From Thiogranum sp. (GTDB taxonomy: Bacteria; Pseudomonadota; Gammaproteobacteria; DSM-19610): DNA of 64,000 bases. The translations under genes were made by a program, and so were the position numbers. Below are positions 42,950-50,752 of this stretch, piece by piece (the stretch's first letter is position 1; each line of letters opens with the position of its first letter). The notes beneath the pieces were generated by a model. The model saw only the letters and a list, made by a program, of their open reading frames with translations, did no database searches and was not told the origin of the DNA. The stretch spans positions 36,725-100,724 of the forward strand of contig JAGFJP010000073.1 of NCBI GenBank assembly GCA_024102665.1. The letters run 5' to 3'.

Positions 42950-45376
42950 TCAGTCCGACAACAGGCCCAGCACCTGCAGCGCGGCGGCTTTCGGTGAATA
43001 GCCGCGCACTTCGTCGCTCGCCAGGATCGGTCCGATACAACCCGGGCAACCGTGCGCGCACTCGCAGTCGTTGACCAGCGCCCGTGCGCCGGTCACCACC
43101 GCTGCGCGGTTTTCATACAGCGGTTCGGAGATGCCGATGCCGCCGGGATAGTTGTCGTACAGGAATAGCGTCGGAGTGAAACGCTGCAAGGCCGCCGGAT
43201 CGACCGCCTCGCCCTGTTTGCCCAGCAGCTGGCCGCGTCCGTTGGCGCCGACGGTGGCAAACCATTCCGCATTGCCGTCGCCCACCGCGCGCCCGATGTC
43301 TCGCGGTTCCGACAGCATGCGCATCGCGGCGACGATGTGCATTGCATAACCGGCACCCAGGAAGCCGTCCAGCGCCTGCTGACGCGAGTCGAAGCTCGCA
43401 TCCAGCGCGCCCGGGTTCACCTGCCACCACACCGCCGTCGTGTGCATCTCCTGATCGGGGAGATCGATGTTCCCGTAGCCGATGTTCTCATGGGTGTAAT
43501 AGCGGATCTTCTTGTACCCGGCGATGCGTCGCACCAGGTGCACCTCTCCCTGCGCCACCGATAAATTGGGGGAAGATAAATTGGGGTCAGACCCCATGGG
43601 GTCTGACCCCAATTTATCCAATTTATCCCTGGCGAGGATTTTCAGCCGGGTGTAGTCGATGGCGTCGGTGTAATAGTCGGCGTGGGTGCGGGTGACGAAG
43701 GCTTTGCGGCCTGTCCAGTCGAGGTGTTCGACCTGCCAGGGCGCTGACTGAACCATGTAGATAGCGCCCTCGTAAATGGTTTCCGGCGCGGAGCTGTAAT
43801 CGACTTCGGCGATCACGGTCTGCGCGCCGCCGGTGGTGTCGATCACCACGAAATTGCCTTCCGCCACCGAGCGCAGGCTGACACTGTTGGCCGGGTAACT
43901 GTCTTCCATCCAGTGCCACTGGCCGCCCTCGTGATGCACCACGCCGTGTTCCTGCAGATACGCCAGCATTTCACCCAGGTCCTGTTTGCCGAAGCGGTCA
44001 CCGTCGCGGAACGGCAGTTCGAAAGCCGCGCAGCGGATATGATCCAGCAGGATCAGCAACTGGTCGGGATCGATGCGCGCCTGCTCCGGCGAGGCTCCGA
44101 GAAAGAACTCCGGATTGCGGATAATGTACTGGTCCAGCGGCAGGCTGCTCGCCACCAGCACGCCAAGCGCGCTGCGCTGACGCCGCCCGGCGCGACCCAG
44201 ACGCTGCCAGGTGCCGGCAATGGTGCCGGGATAGCCGTTCAGGACGCAGACATCCAGCGCGCCGATGTCCACGCCCAGTTCCAGCGCCGAGGTCGATACC
44301 ACGCAATCGATGCTGCCTTCGCGCAGTTTCTTTTCCATGGCGCGGCGCTCGGTCGGCAGATAACCGCCGCGGTAGGCCGCCACCCGCGCCGGGTGACGCG
44401 GGTCCTTGTCAAAGGCGTCCTTCATGTACTTGGTCAACACCTCGACCATCAGCCGCGACTGCGCGAACACGATGCTTTTCAAGCCGCGTTTCACCGCCAT
44501 TTTCGCAATGCGCGTGGTCTGCGAACGCGCCGAGGCGCGGATGCCCAAATCCGGATTTACCACCGGCGGATTCCACAACAACAGATGTTTCGCGCCCTGC
44601 GGCGCGCCGCTGTCGCTAATGGCATGAACCCGGGCACTGATCAGTTCACCGGCCAGTTCCGCCGGGTTGGCGATGGTCGCCGAACACAGGATGAACAGCG
44701 GATCGGAGTTATAGAAACGGCAAATACGTTGCAGGCGTCGCAGCACATTGGCAACGTGCGATCCAAACACGCCGCGGTAGCTGTGCATTTCGTCGATCAC
44801 CACGTAGCGCAGGCTTTCGAAAAACTGCGCCCACTTGGTGTGATGCGGCAGGATGCCCTGGTGCAGCATGTCCGGATTGGTCACGACTATGTCGCCGCGG
44901 GTGCGCACCGCCTTGCGCGCATCGCCCGGGGTGTCGCCGTCAAAGGTAAAGGCGCGCACGCCGAGTCTGCCGCCGTCGTTCAGCGCCATCAGCTCCGCCA
45001 CCTGGTCCTGAGCCAGCGCCTTGGTCGGGAACATGTAAAGGGCCTTTGTTTTTTCGGTCAGGGCCGACTGCAGCACCGGAAGGTTGTAGCACAGGGTCTT
45101 GCCCGAGGCGGTCGGGGTCACGATCACGGTGTGTTGACCCGCTCGCACCGACGCCCAGGCCGCGGCCTGATGGGTGTAGAGCCGCTCGACACCGCGGCCG
45201 CGCAGCGCCTCCACCAGCCGCGCATCGAGAGCGTCCGGCAGCGGCGCGTAATGCCCCGCCTTCGCCGGTAACACCAGTTCGCCGGTGATGCGCGCCGCGT
45301 ACTGCGAACGCAGCCGCGCCGCGAGCGCCTGCGCCGGGTCCGTTGCGGGTGCCATGTGTTCAGCCGGGCTGCTCAT
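42950..45376 (-). CDS. DEXH-box helicase with DUF1998-type Cys cluster, MrfA/YprA-like
   Basis: An 808-residue superfamily 2 helicase. Motif I is TPTASGKT (87-94), motif II is VVIDEMH (DEXH), and GRAGRRQRSALGVLVAS is motif VI. The C-terminal region carries a four-cysteine cluster, CECAHGCPGC near 768-777, typical of MrfA (YprA) of Bacillus, a helicase of mitomycin-damage repair. The gene order helicase then exonuclease is the same. It is divergent from lexA across a short promoter with paired GTTC-N7-GTTC sites, so SOS control is likely. Residues 584-606 are coded by a palindromic element and include GSDPMGSDPNL, in a region that varies among relatives. Confidence 0.88.
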   Translation of the reverse strand: MSSPAEHMAPATDPAQALAARLRSQYAARITGELVLPAKAGHYAPLPDALDARLVEALRGRGVERLYTHQAAAWASVRAGQHTVIVTPTASGKTLCYNLPVLQSALTEKTKALYMFPTKALAQDQVAELMALNDGGRLGVRAFTFDGDTPGDARKAVRTRGDIVVTNPDMLHQGILPHHTKWAQFFESLRYVVIDEMHSYRGVFGSHVANVLRRLQRICRFYNSDPLFILCSATIANPAELAGELISARVHAISDSGAPQGAKHLLLWNPPVVNPDLGIRASARSQTTRIAKMAVKRGLKSIVFAQSRLMVEVLTKYMKDAFDKDPRHPARVAAYRGGYLPTERRAMEKKLREGSIDCVVSTSALELGVDIGALDVCVLNGYPGTIAGTWQRLGRAGRRQRSALGVLVASSLPLDQYIIRNPEFFLGASPEQARIDPDQLLILLDHIRCAAFELPFRDGDRFGKQDLGEMLAYLQEHGVVHHEGGQWHWMEDSYPANSVSLRSVAEGNFVVIDTTGGAQTVIAEVDYSSAPETIYEGAIYMVQSAPWQVEHLDWTGRKAFVTRTHADYYTDAIDYTRLKILARDKLDKLGSDPMGSDPNLSSPNLSVAQGEVHLVRRIAGYKKIRYYTHENIGYGNIDLPDQEMHTTAVWWQVNPGALDASFDSRQQALDGFLGAGYAMHIVAAMRMLSEPRDIGRAVGDGNAEWFATVGANGRGQLLGKQGEAVDPAALQRFTPTLFLYDNYPGGIGISEPLYENRAAVVTGARALVNDCECAHGCPGCIGPILASDEVRGYSPKAAALQVLGLLSD
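43560..43627. repeat. Protein-coding palindromic element in the mrfA-like gene
   Basis: The core 43575-43618 is a perfect 44-bp palindrome (22 + 22) centred on GACCCC-AT-GGGGTC. Extra GATAAATTG units flank it on both sides. On the coding strand it begins, like the mrfB copy, with two GATAAATTG units and is read in the same frame, giving DKLDKLGSDPMGSDPNL from residue 584. Confidence 0.92.
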
Positions 45377-45381
45377 GCTAT

Positions 45382-45428
45382 GTTCTCCCCTGGTTCTCTT
45401 TGTGTAGAATAGAGAACGAATGGAGAAC
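45382..45428. promoter_or_regulatory. Two opposed SOS-box-like sites in the lexA / mrfA-like divergent promoter
   Basis: GTTC-N7-GTTC (45382-45396) and its mirror GAAC-N7-GAAC (45414-45428) flank the centre of the 81-bp gap. Written longer, the pattern is GTTCTC-N5-GTTCTC, 13 bp, GAGAAC-N5-GAGAAC, a perfectly symmetric layout. GTTC-N7-GTTC is the known LexA site of alphaproteobacteria. Its place here argues that LexA controls both its own gene and the helicase operon. A TAGAAT -10-like box for lexA lies at 45405-45410, between the two sites. Confidence 0.8.
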
Positions 45429-45457
45429 AGGCAACCGGAAAATCACGAGCGACCGCT

Positions 45458-46060
45458 ATGGAAAACCTGACCCGACGCCAGCAGGAAATCTACGATTACC
45501 TGGTCGAGAATGCGAAACTGTTCGATCACCCGCCGACCCACGACGAACTGTGCCGGGCGCTGGGCCTGACGTCCCGCGGTTCGCTGCACAAGCACATCCA
45601 GGCGCTGGTCCAGGCCGGTCTGGTCGAGCCGCTGGATCGCAGCCGCCGAGGCATCCGTCTCGTCGAGCAGCGCGACAGGGAACAGGGCATCCCTTTCCTC
45701 GGCACTATCGCCGCCGGCCGCCCAATCGAAGCCGTCCCGCAACCGGAATACATGCAGGTTCCCGACGAACTGCTCGGCGGAAAGTCCTGTTACGTGCTGA
45801 AAGTGCGCGGAGACTCGATGATAGAAGAGGGGATTCTCGATGGTGACTTTGTGGTAATCGAGCGGCGCGACAGCGCCGACAACCGCGACATCGTTGTCGC
45901 ACTGGTCAATAACGAGGAAGCGACCTTGAAGCGCATCGAGCAGAAACCCGGGCAAGTGATCCTGCACCCGGCCAACGCCGGCATGCAATCCATGAGCTAT
46001 GCGCCGCACCAGGTGCAGATACAGGGTGTGCTGCGAGCCTTGTTGCGCAGCTACAGATAG
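45458..46060 (+). CDS. lexA: LexA repressor
   Basis: A 200-residue SOS repressor-protease. The winged helix domain is at 1-65 with HDELCRALGLTSRGSLHKHI as the recognition region. The self-cleavage site is Ala86-Gly87 in TIAAGRP, and the Ser-Lys dyad is Ser120 (RGDSM) and Lys158 (EATLKRIE). The length is typical. It is divergent from the MrfA-like helicase gene across two SOS-box-like sites, so it is likely self-regulated. A GGGGACGG-type hairpin follows two bases after its stop codon. Confidence 0.95.
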   Translation: MENLTRRQQEIYDYLVENAKLFDHPPTHDELCRALGLTSRGSLHKHIQALVQAGLVEPLDRSRRGIRLVEQRDREQGIPFLGTIAAGRPIEAVPQPEYMQVPDELLGGKSCYVLKVRGDSMIEEGILDGDFVVIERRDSADNRDIVVALVNNEEATLKRIEQKPGQVILHPANAGMQSMSYAPHQVQIQGVLRALLRSYR

Positions 46061-46062
46061 AA

Positions 46063-46105
46063 AAAGGGGACGGAGGGATTTAATTTTATTCCCTCCGTCC
46101 CCTTT
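46063..46105 (+). terminator. Hairpin after lexA, AAAAGGGGACGGAGG-type palindrome
   Basis: AAAGGGGACGGAGGGA (46063-46078) and its exact 16-bp reverse complement (46090-46105) pair around an 11-base A/T-rich loop. It sits between convergent lexA and the SoxB-like gene, so it can terminate transcription from both sides. Its 15-bp core is identical to that of the element at the UvrA joint, so it is also a copy of a dispersed element. Confidence 0.75.
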
Positions 46106-46128
46106 AACTCGTTTCCTCTTGGCTCCTC

Positions 46129-48336
46129 TTACCAGCTCCACAGCTGGTTGATGAACTCGCGCGCCATCCAGGCCGGACCTGCACCCTGGGTCGGTTGCAC
46201 GATACCGGCATCACCGTGTTCAGAGACCGGCACGCCGTCCACCGCGTTGACCCTGCCCAGACCGTGATCGGCCAGATTGATGGAATGGCTTGCCAGGTAA
46301 CGGCGCAGGGCGTCGACCGGGTGCACGAAGTTATCCGGCGCCACCTGACGGAACAGCGGGCCGCCGCCGGCAAACCGCACCGGATCCCAGATGTTCTCGC
46401 TGTTCACCGGCTGCACCACCGTGAAGTTGGCATCGTTGCTCACATCCAGCTGGCAGTTCTGGATGCCGCCGGCGAAGCTGACGGGATTGGCACAGTTTTC
46501 CTGCACACCCTGGATGAAACGCACATTGGTGGCGCCTGTCGTGCGGCACACTTCATCCACCGCATTGCCGTGCGGGTAGCAGGATGCCAGTGTGTAGACC
46601 TTGCTGTCGTCGAGCTTCTGTCCGTCGATGCTCAGCCCCGTGATGCGCTTGCCCGCGCTGATGGTCTGCGGGAAGTCATCGTTGAGCCTGACATCGAAGT
46701 GCATGTTGTGTGTGAAACCGAGGAACCAGCCGCCGCGCTGACGGTAGGGATTGGGATCAAACACGTTGCTGAGCACGCCTTCCCAGTGTTGCTTGAGACG
46801 CCCGCCGGTGAACTCGGCCAGCGCCACGGCAGCGCCGATGGGGTAGTAGTCATACAGGTCTTCCAGCGTGATGTCGCCATTGGCCGTCGAGCCGTCGGAC
46901 AACACTTCGCCGTCGCCAAACACGACGATGTCGAAGCGAAAGCCGTTGGTGGTCGACAGGCTGTTGGCATCGCTCAAGGGGTTGCCTTTCGAGTCCAGTT
47001 CGCCAACGTTCTGCGCCAGGTCGAGGAAGGCATCCACCATGACATTGTTGGAGACGTCTTCGAGCACATTCCAGCGCTGGATGGTGACATCCGTATGCCC
47101 GACAACGGTATCCATCGGGTCACAGATGGTGTGTCCCTTGCCGAACGGAAAGGCATTGGTGCCGAAGGTGTGGCACTGCAAGTCCGGTCCGGAGACGAAG
47201 TACTTGCGGTAGTTGTCGACGTAGGCCTCGACCTCCGCGTCCTCTTCGACGCTGGAGTCAGCTTCCATCAGATCCCAGTCATGGCTGATGATGCGCCCCC
47301 GGCTATCCACCTCGAGATCGAGCCGGCCGAGGAAGCTGTCTTCACCCGCTTCGGTGACAATACTGTAGGGGTTTTTCCAATTTCCCTTGTGCTCGATGAT
47401 GATCTCTTCCGGCGTCCGTTCGTGGGTATGGCCGCTGAACATGACATTGATCTCGGGGAATTCCTTGACCAGCTGCACGTTCTTGGCAAGACCCAGCTCG
47501 GACAGGACGACGATGACATTAGCGCCGGCCGCCTGGACTGCGGCAATATTCTCCGGCAGTTCCTTGTACCCCATGGTGAAACGCAGGCCGGTATTGAAGG
47601 CCTGCGCCTGCTGGGGCACGACGTCGCTGGTCAGACCGAGGATCGCCACCTTGACCCCGTTCACCTCCTTGATGAGATATGGAGCGTGAACCAGCGGACC
47701 CAGAGGCTGGGCCGGATTGGTTGCACCCGCGACCTCATTGTAGTTGTAGACATTCATGGCGACCGTCGGGAAAGTCGCCTTGGTCACATGGCAGGAAGCG
47801 TAGGTGGTGGCGTTCAGTCCACCGGGCACGTTGCAGGTGTTGCCCAGCATGCTGTCCATCCAGGCGATGGTGGTACGGTTGTTCGGCGCGAGCTGAATGT
47901 TCGTATCTGCGGTAAAGCGTTGCCGGTACACGCGCGGTCCGTAACCGAAGTCCCAGTTGCCCGGCGTGAAGGCATCGATATCCAGGCTGTTCAGCCAGGG
48001 CATCAACACATCACCCAGCGAGAAAGTGGCTTCGGTGCTGCCGTGGGTGGTGTCGCCGATGGCGAGCAACAGGTTGTTCGGGTTTTCCTCCCGCACCTGT
48101 CTGATCAACATGGTCAGTTTCGCCAGGCCGCCGCTATGGGCATCCTTGCGACCATCCGGGAAGATTTCGGCGTGCGCGTGGATGTGCCCGTGCACGTCCT
48201 GCAATTGCATCAGGGTGATGGTCGTGGATTCGGATCTTGGTTTTCTGTAGTCGGCCGAGGCAGACGAGGAGCCCAGCGCCAGGGCCGCCAGGCTGCTCGC
48301 CAGCAATAGCGATTTCATAGCGTGATTGTGTTTCAT
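46129..48336 (-). CDS. Exported 5'-nucleotidase/SoxB-like metallophosphoesterase
   Basis: A 735-residue protein with a Sec signal peptide (1-28, ending SSSASA). The metal ligands of the UshA/SoxB superfamily are Asp47 and His49 (QLQDVHGHIH), Asp95 (AIGDTTHG), Asn127 (PGNWDF) and GHTHERT further on. The usual GNHE has become GNWD. SoxB proteins also have Trp at this place (GHWE), which suggests a relation to SoxB (the sulfate-releasing hydrolase) rather than to true nucleotidases, but at 735 residues it is longer than SoxB (about 570) and lacks a Tat signal. The ATG at 48336 is supported by GGAGAG upstream. soxXA lie 1.1 kb away behind a divergent regulator gene. Confidence 0.7.
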   Translation of the reverse strand: MKHNHAMKSLLLASSLAALALGSSSASADYRKPRSESTTITLMQLQDVHGHIHAHAEIFPDGRKDAHSGGLAKLTMLIRQVREENPNNLLLAIGDTTHGSTEATFSLGDVLMPWLNSLDIDAFTPGNWDFGYGPRVYRQRFTADTNIQLAPNNRTTIAWMDSMLGNTCNVPGGLNATTYASCHVTKATFPTVAMNVYNYNEVAGATNPAQPLGPLVHAPYLIKEVNGVKVAILGLTSDVVPQQAQAFNTGLRFTMGYKELPENIAAVQAAGANVIVVLSELGLAKNVQLVKEFPEINVMFSGHTHERTPEEIIIEHKGNWKNPYSIVTEAGEDSFLGRLDLEVDSRGRIISHDWDLMEADSSVEEDAEVEAYVDNYRKYFVSGPDLQCHTFGTNAFPFGKGHTICDPMDTVVGHTDVTIQRWNVLEDVSNNVMVDAFLDLAQNVGELDSKGNPLSDANSLSTTNGFRFDIVVFGDGEVLSDGSTANGDITLEDLYDYYPIGAAVALAEFTGGRLKQHWEGVLSNVFDPNPYRQRGGWFLGFTHNMHFDVRLNDDFPQTISAGKRITGLSIDGQKLDDSKVYTLASCYPHGNAVDEVCRTTGATNVRFIQGVQENCANPVSFAGGIQNCQLDVSNDANFTVVQPVNSENIWDPVRFAGGGPLFRQVAPDNFVHPVDALRRYLASHSINLADHGLGRVNAVDGVPVSEHGDAGIVQPTQGAGPAWMAREFINQLWSW

Positions 48337-48615
48337 GGAAAGGTCTCTCCAACGCTCGAGGTGGCCGGCGCATGCGCGCATGGCGCAGCACCGTTGTTAT
48401 GGTTGCGCTGCGTCGGCAATGGTGAAATCAACGATGCAGCACTCTCTGCGCCCGCCAGAGGTCAGGCCGGCGCAGCGCAAGATGTACCCGTGTGCAGGCG
48501 ATGGTTCCATGTGTTCGTTGCAGTTCTGGAACTTTTTTGCGCAATGGGAATATTTCAGCGACCAGCGCCATCTACAGGGACGGCAGACGGCTGTTGGGGA
48601 ACCTGGGGGCAACAG

Positions 48616-49428
48616 ATGGAGAACATGCGCATCCTGTGGATGAACCTCACAGGCAGTCCGGGCACCCCGGCATTGTGCGAAAAGCTGGCACGGTATTGCC
48701 GGGTGCGGGCCTGCGACGATGCCGGTGCTTTCGCGCAGTCTCTGAGCGGCGCGATGCCCGATATCATCTGTTTCGATTTCGCCGATCCCGATCCCGATGC
48801 CGACGCCCGCGCCCTGGTGCAGAAGATCAAGCTCGACCATCCCTCGATCCCGCTTCTGATGTTCACCACCAGCCAGTCAGCGGAACTGGTGATCTGGGCC
48901 ATGCGCACCCGCGTCTGGGACTGTTTCATCAAGCCGGTGAGCTGCGGAGAAGTGATGCGTCGCCTCACCATCCTGTTGCCGGTGCTGTCGGCAAGGCATG
49001 TCGATGATGTGCGCGCGCTGTTGATGCCGGAACGGGCTCCTTTCTCCGGCAACAAAGCCGGCATGGGCAAGGCGGCGGTTTCCCGGACGGCGGTTGTGCT
49101 GCCATTCCTGAACCAGCACTTCCATGAAAAAATCGCCTTGTCGGAGGCTGCCCGCCTGTGCGGCATGGACAGCTTCGAGTTCAGCCGCTGTTTCCGCCGT
49201 GAGCAGGGCATCACCTTCCGCGACTATTTGATGCGCCTGCGTATCGAAGCCGCCGCGCGCCGCCTGCGCAGGGATAATCAATCGGTGCTGGATATCGCCT
49301 GTTCTCTGGGTTTCAATGACCCGTCACATTTTGCGCGTCTGTTCCGGCGGCACATGGGCATCACACCGCGTGACTATCGCAGCACAACCACGCCGCCTTG
49401 CGTGTCGGCAGCGTGTGGAGTAACGTAA
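48616..49428 (+). CDS. AraC-family regulator with degenerate receiver domain
   Basis: A 270-residue protein. Residues 1-115 resemble a response-regulator receiver: a central Asp54 (ICFDFADPD), Thr84/85 (LLMFTTS) and Lys106 (CFIKPV), but the acidic pair expected near the N-terminus is missing (ILWMNLTG), so phosphorylation is doubtful. The C-terminus is a standard AraC double helix-turn-helix (IALSEAARLCGMDSFEFSRC and VLDIACSLGFNDPSHFARLF). GGGGGC precedes the ATG at 48616. Being 21 bp ahead of soxX on the same strand, and divergent from the SoxB-like gene, it is a natural candidate regulator of both. Confidence 0.85.
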   Translation: MENMRILWMNLTGSPGTPALCEKLARYCRVRACDDAGAFAQSLSGAMPDIICFDFADPDPDADARALVQKIKLDHPSIPLLMFTTSQSAELVIWAMRTRVWDCFIKPVSCGEVMRRLTILLPVLSARHVDDVRALLMPERAPFSGNKAGMGKAAVSRTAVVLPFLNQHFHEKIALSEAARLCGMDSFEFSRCFRREQGITFRDYLMRLRIEAAARRLRRDNQSVLDIACSLGFNDPSHFARLFRRHMGITPRDYRSTTTPPCVSAACGVT

Positions 49429-49449
49429 AACGCCACGCAATCCGCAGTC

Positions 49450-49929
49450 ATGCACATGAAGTTGATCCGCCACTTGTCTCTGTTGCTGGCCGTTATGTTA
49501 TCGCCCCAACAGCCGGTCGCCGCGGCAGAGCGCACGCCCCCGCAACAGCCTTACCAGGAGTGGCAGGCCGAAAACTTCGCTATCGAAAAACCGCTCGGCG
49601 GCCTGGTCGGCGACGCCGAGCGCGGGCGCGCCATCGCCGGCGATCAGCATCGCGGCAATTGCCTGGCGTGCCACGAACTGCCGATCCCGGAAGAAAAGTT
49701 TCACGGTGACCTGGGGCCGCCGCTGGCCGGCATCGGTTCGCGCCAGAGCGCCGGCATGATCCGCCTGCACGTCGTCGATCAGTCGCGTTTCAACCCGGAA
49801 ACGGTCATGCCCGGTTTCTACCGCCCGCCGCACCAGCTCAACCGTGTCGCGCCCGAACTGCGCGGCACGACCTGGCTGACAGCCCAGGAAATCGAGGACC
49901 TGGTTGCCTGGCTGGTAACGCTGAAGTGA
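49450..49929 (+). CDS. soxX: SoxX-type c-type cytochrome
   Basis: A 159-residue exported monohaem cytochrome. The signal peptide covers about 1-26. CLACH (71-75) binds the haem, and Met120 in PETVMPGFYRPP fits the axial ligand. GDLGPPLAGIGSR and MIRLHVVDQSRFNPETVMP follow the SoxX pattern. With SoxA it forms the enzyme that oxidatively couples thiosulfate to the carrier protein SoxY. It follows the AraC gene by 21 bp and precedes soxA by 13 bp. No soxYZ or soxCD is visible in the window. Confidence 0.88.
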   Translation: MHMKLIRHLSLLLAVMLSPQQPVAAAERTPPQQPYQEWQAENFAIEKPLGGLVGDAERGRAIAGDQHRGNCLACHELPIPEEKFHGDLGPPLAGIGSRQSAGMIRLHVVDQSRFNPETVMPGFYRPPHQLNRVAPELRGTTWLTAQEIEDLVAWLVTLK

Positions 49930-49942
49930 GGTCGCACCGCCG

Positions 49943-50710
49943 ATGATCAAGCTGCGCATGCCGCTGTTATTGCTCGCCGTGATACCGCTTGTCGCTGTGT
50001 CTGCGCGGGCCGAACCGGTGTCCGGTTACGCCTACCTGACGGCGGATATGCAGGCCATGCAGGACGATGACTTCGGCAATCCCGGCATGCTTGTCGTCGA
50101 AGCGGGCGAACGCCTGTTTTCGCGACCGGGAAACAACGGCAAGTCCTGCGCCTCCTGTCACGGTGAAGGCGGCGAAACCCTGGACGTCCGGCAACTGGCG
50201 CGCTATCCGATCTACAGTGAAGCGCTGCAACGGCCTGTCACGCTGCGCGGCCGCATACTGATGTGCGCCAGCGACCGGCTCGGCGGGCCGCCGCTCGACT
50301 ACGCCAGTGAAGAAGCGCTGGCGCTGGAAACCTTTGTCCGCCACCTGGCGCGCGGCCAGCCTGTCGAGGTCGATGTCAGCGGTCCCATGGCGCCTTACCA
50401 TGCCGCCGGCGAAAAGCTGTTTCACACCCGCTACGGACAGGTGGACATCGCCTGCCACCAGTGTCACGACTACTACGCCGGAAAACACTTTCGCGGCCAG
50501 GTGCTCACCCAGGGGCAGAGCAACGGCTTTCCGGGATACCGCTTCACCGAGGGGCACGTGGTGGGACTTCAGGAGCGCATCAGCGAATGCCTGACGAACC
50601 TGCGCGCCGAACCCTATGCGATCGGTTCGGACGAATACCGGGACTTCGAAATCTACATGAGCGCGCGCAGCAACGGCCTGACAATCGAGACGCCGGCGAT
50701 TCGTTACTAG
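49943..50710 (+). CDS. soxA: SoxA-type dihaem cytochrome c
   Basis: A 255-residue exported protein with a signal peptide (about 1-23) and two haem motifs, CASCH (69-73) and CHQCH (171-175), so it is the dihaem type. Cys216 in RISECLTNLRAEPY is in the place of the cysteine that ligates the active haem as a persulfide in SoxA. YGQVDIACHQCHDYYAGKHF and SNGFPGYRF are strongly family-typical. It acts with SoxX in periplasmic thiosulfate oxidation. It converges with the MacB-like permease gene, 42 bp away. Confidence 0.9.
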   Translation: MIKLRMPLLLLAVIPLVAVSARAEPVSGYAYLTADMQAMQDDDFGNPGMLVVEAGERLFSRPGNNGKSCASCHGEGGETLDVRQLARYPIYSEALQRPVTLRGRILMCASDRLGGPPLDYASEEALALETFVRHLARGQPVEVDVSGPMAPYHAAGEKLFHTRYGQVDIACHQCHDYYAGKHFRGQVLTQGQSNGFPGYRFTEGHVVGLQERISECLTNLRAEPYAIGSDEYRDFEIYMSARSNGLTIETPAIRY

Positions 50711-50752
50711 CCCGCGTTTCTCACCGCGGATCGTCGCGAGGCCTGGCCTTGA

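Noticed and set aside
42721..43630. The twin GGGGTC palindromes taken as a CRISPR or attachment-site pair
   Set aside because: There are only two copies, inside genes, with no spacer series and no integrase nearby. An inserted palindromic element explains them.
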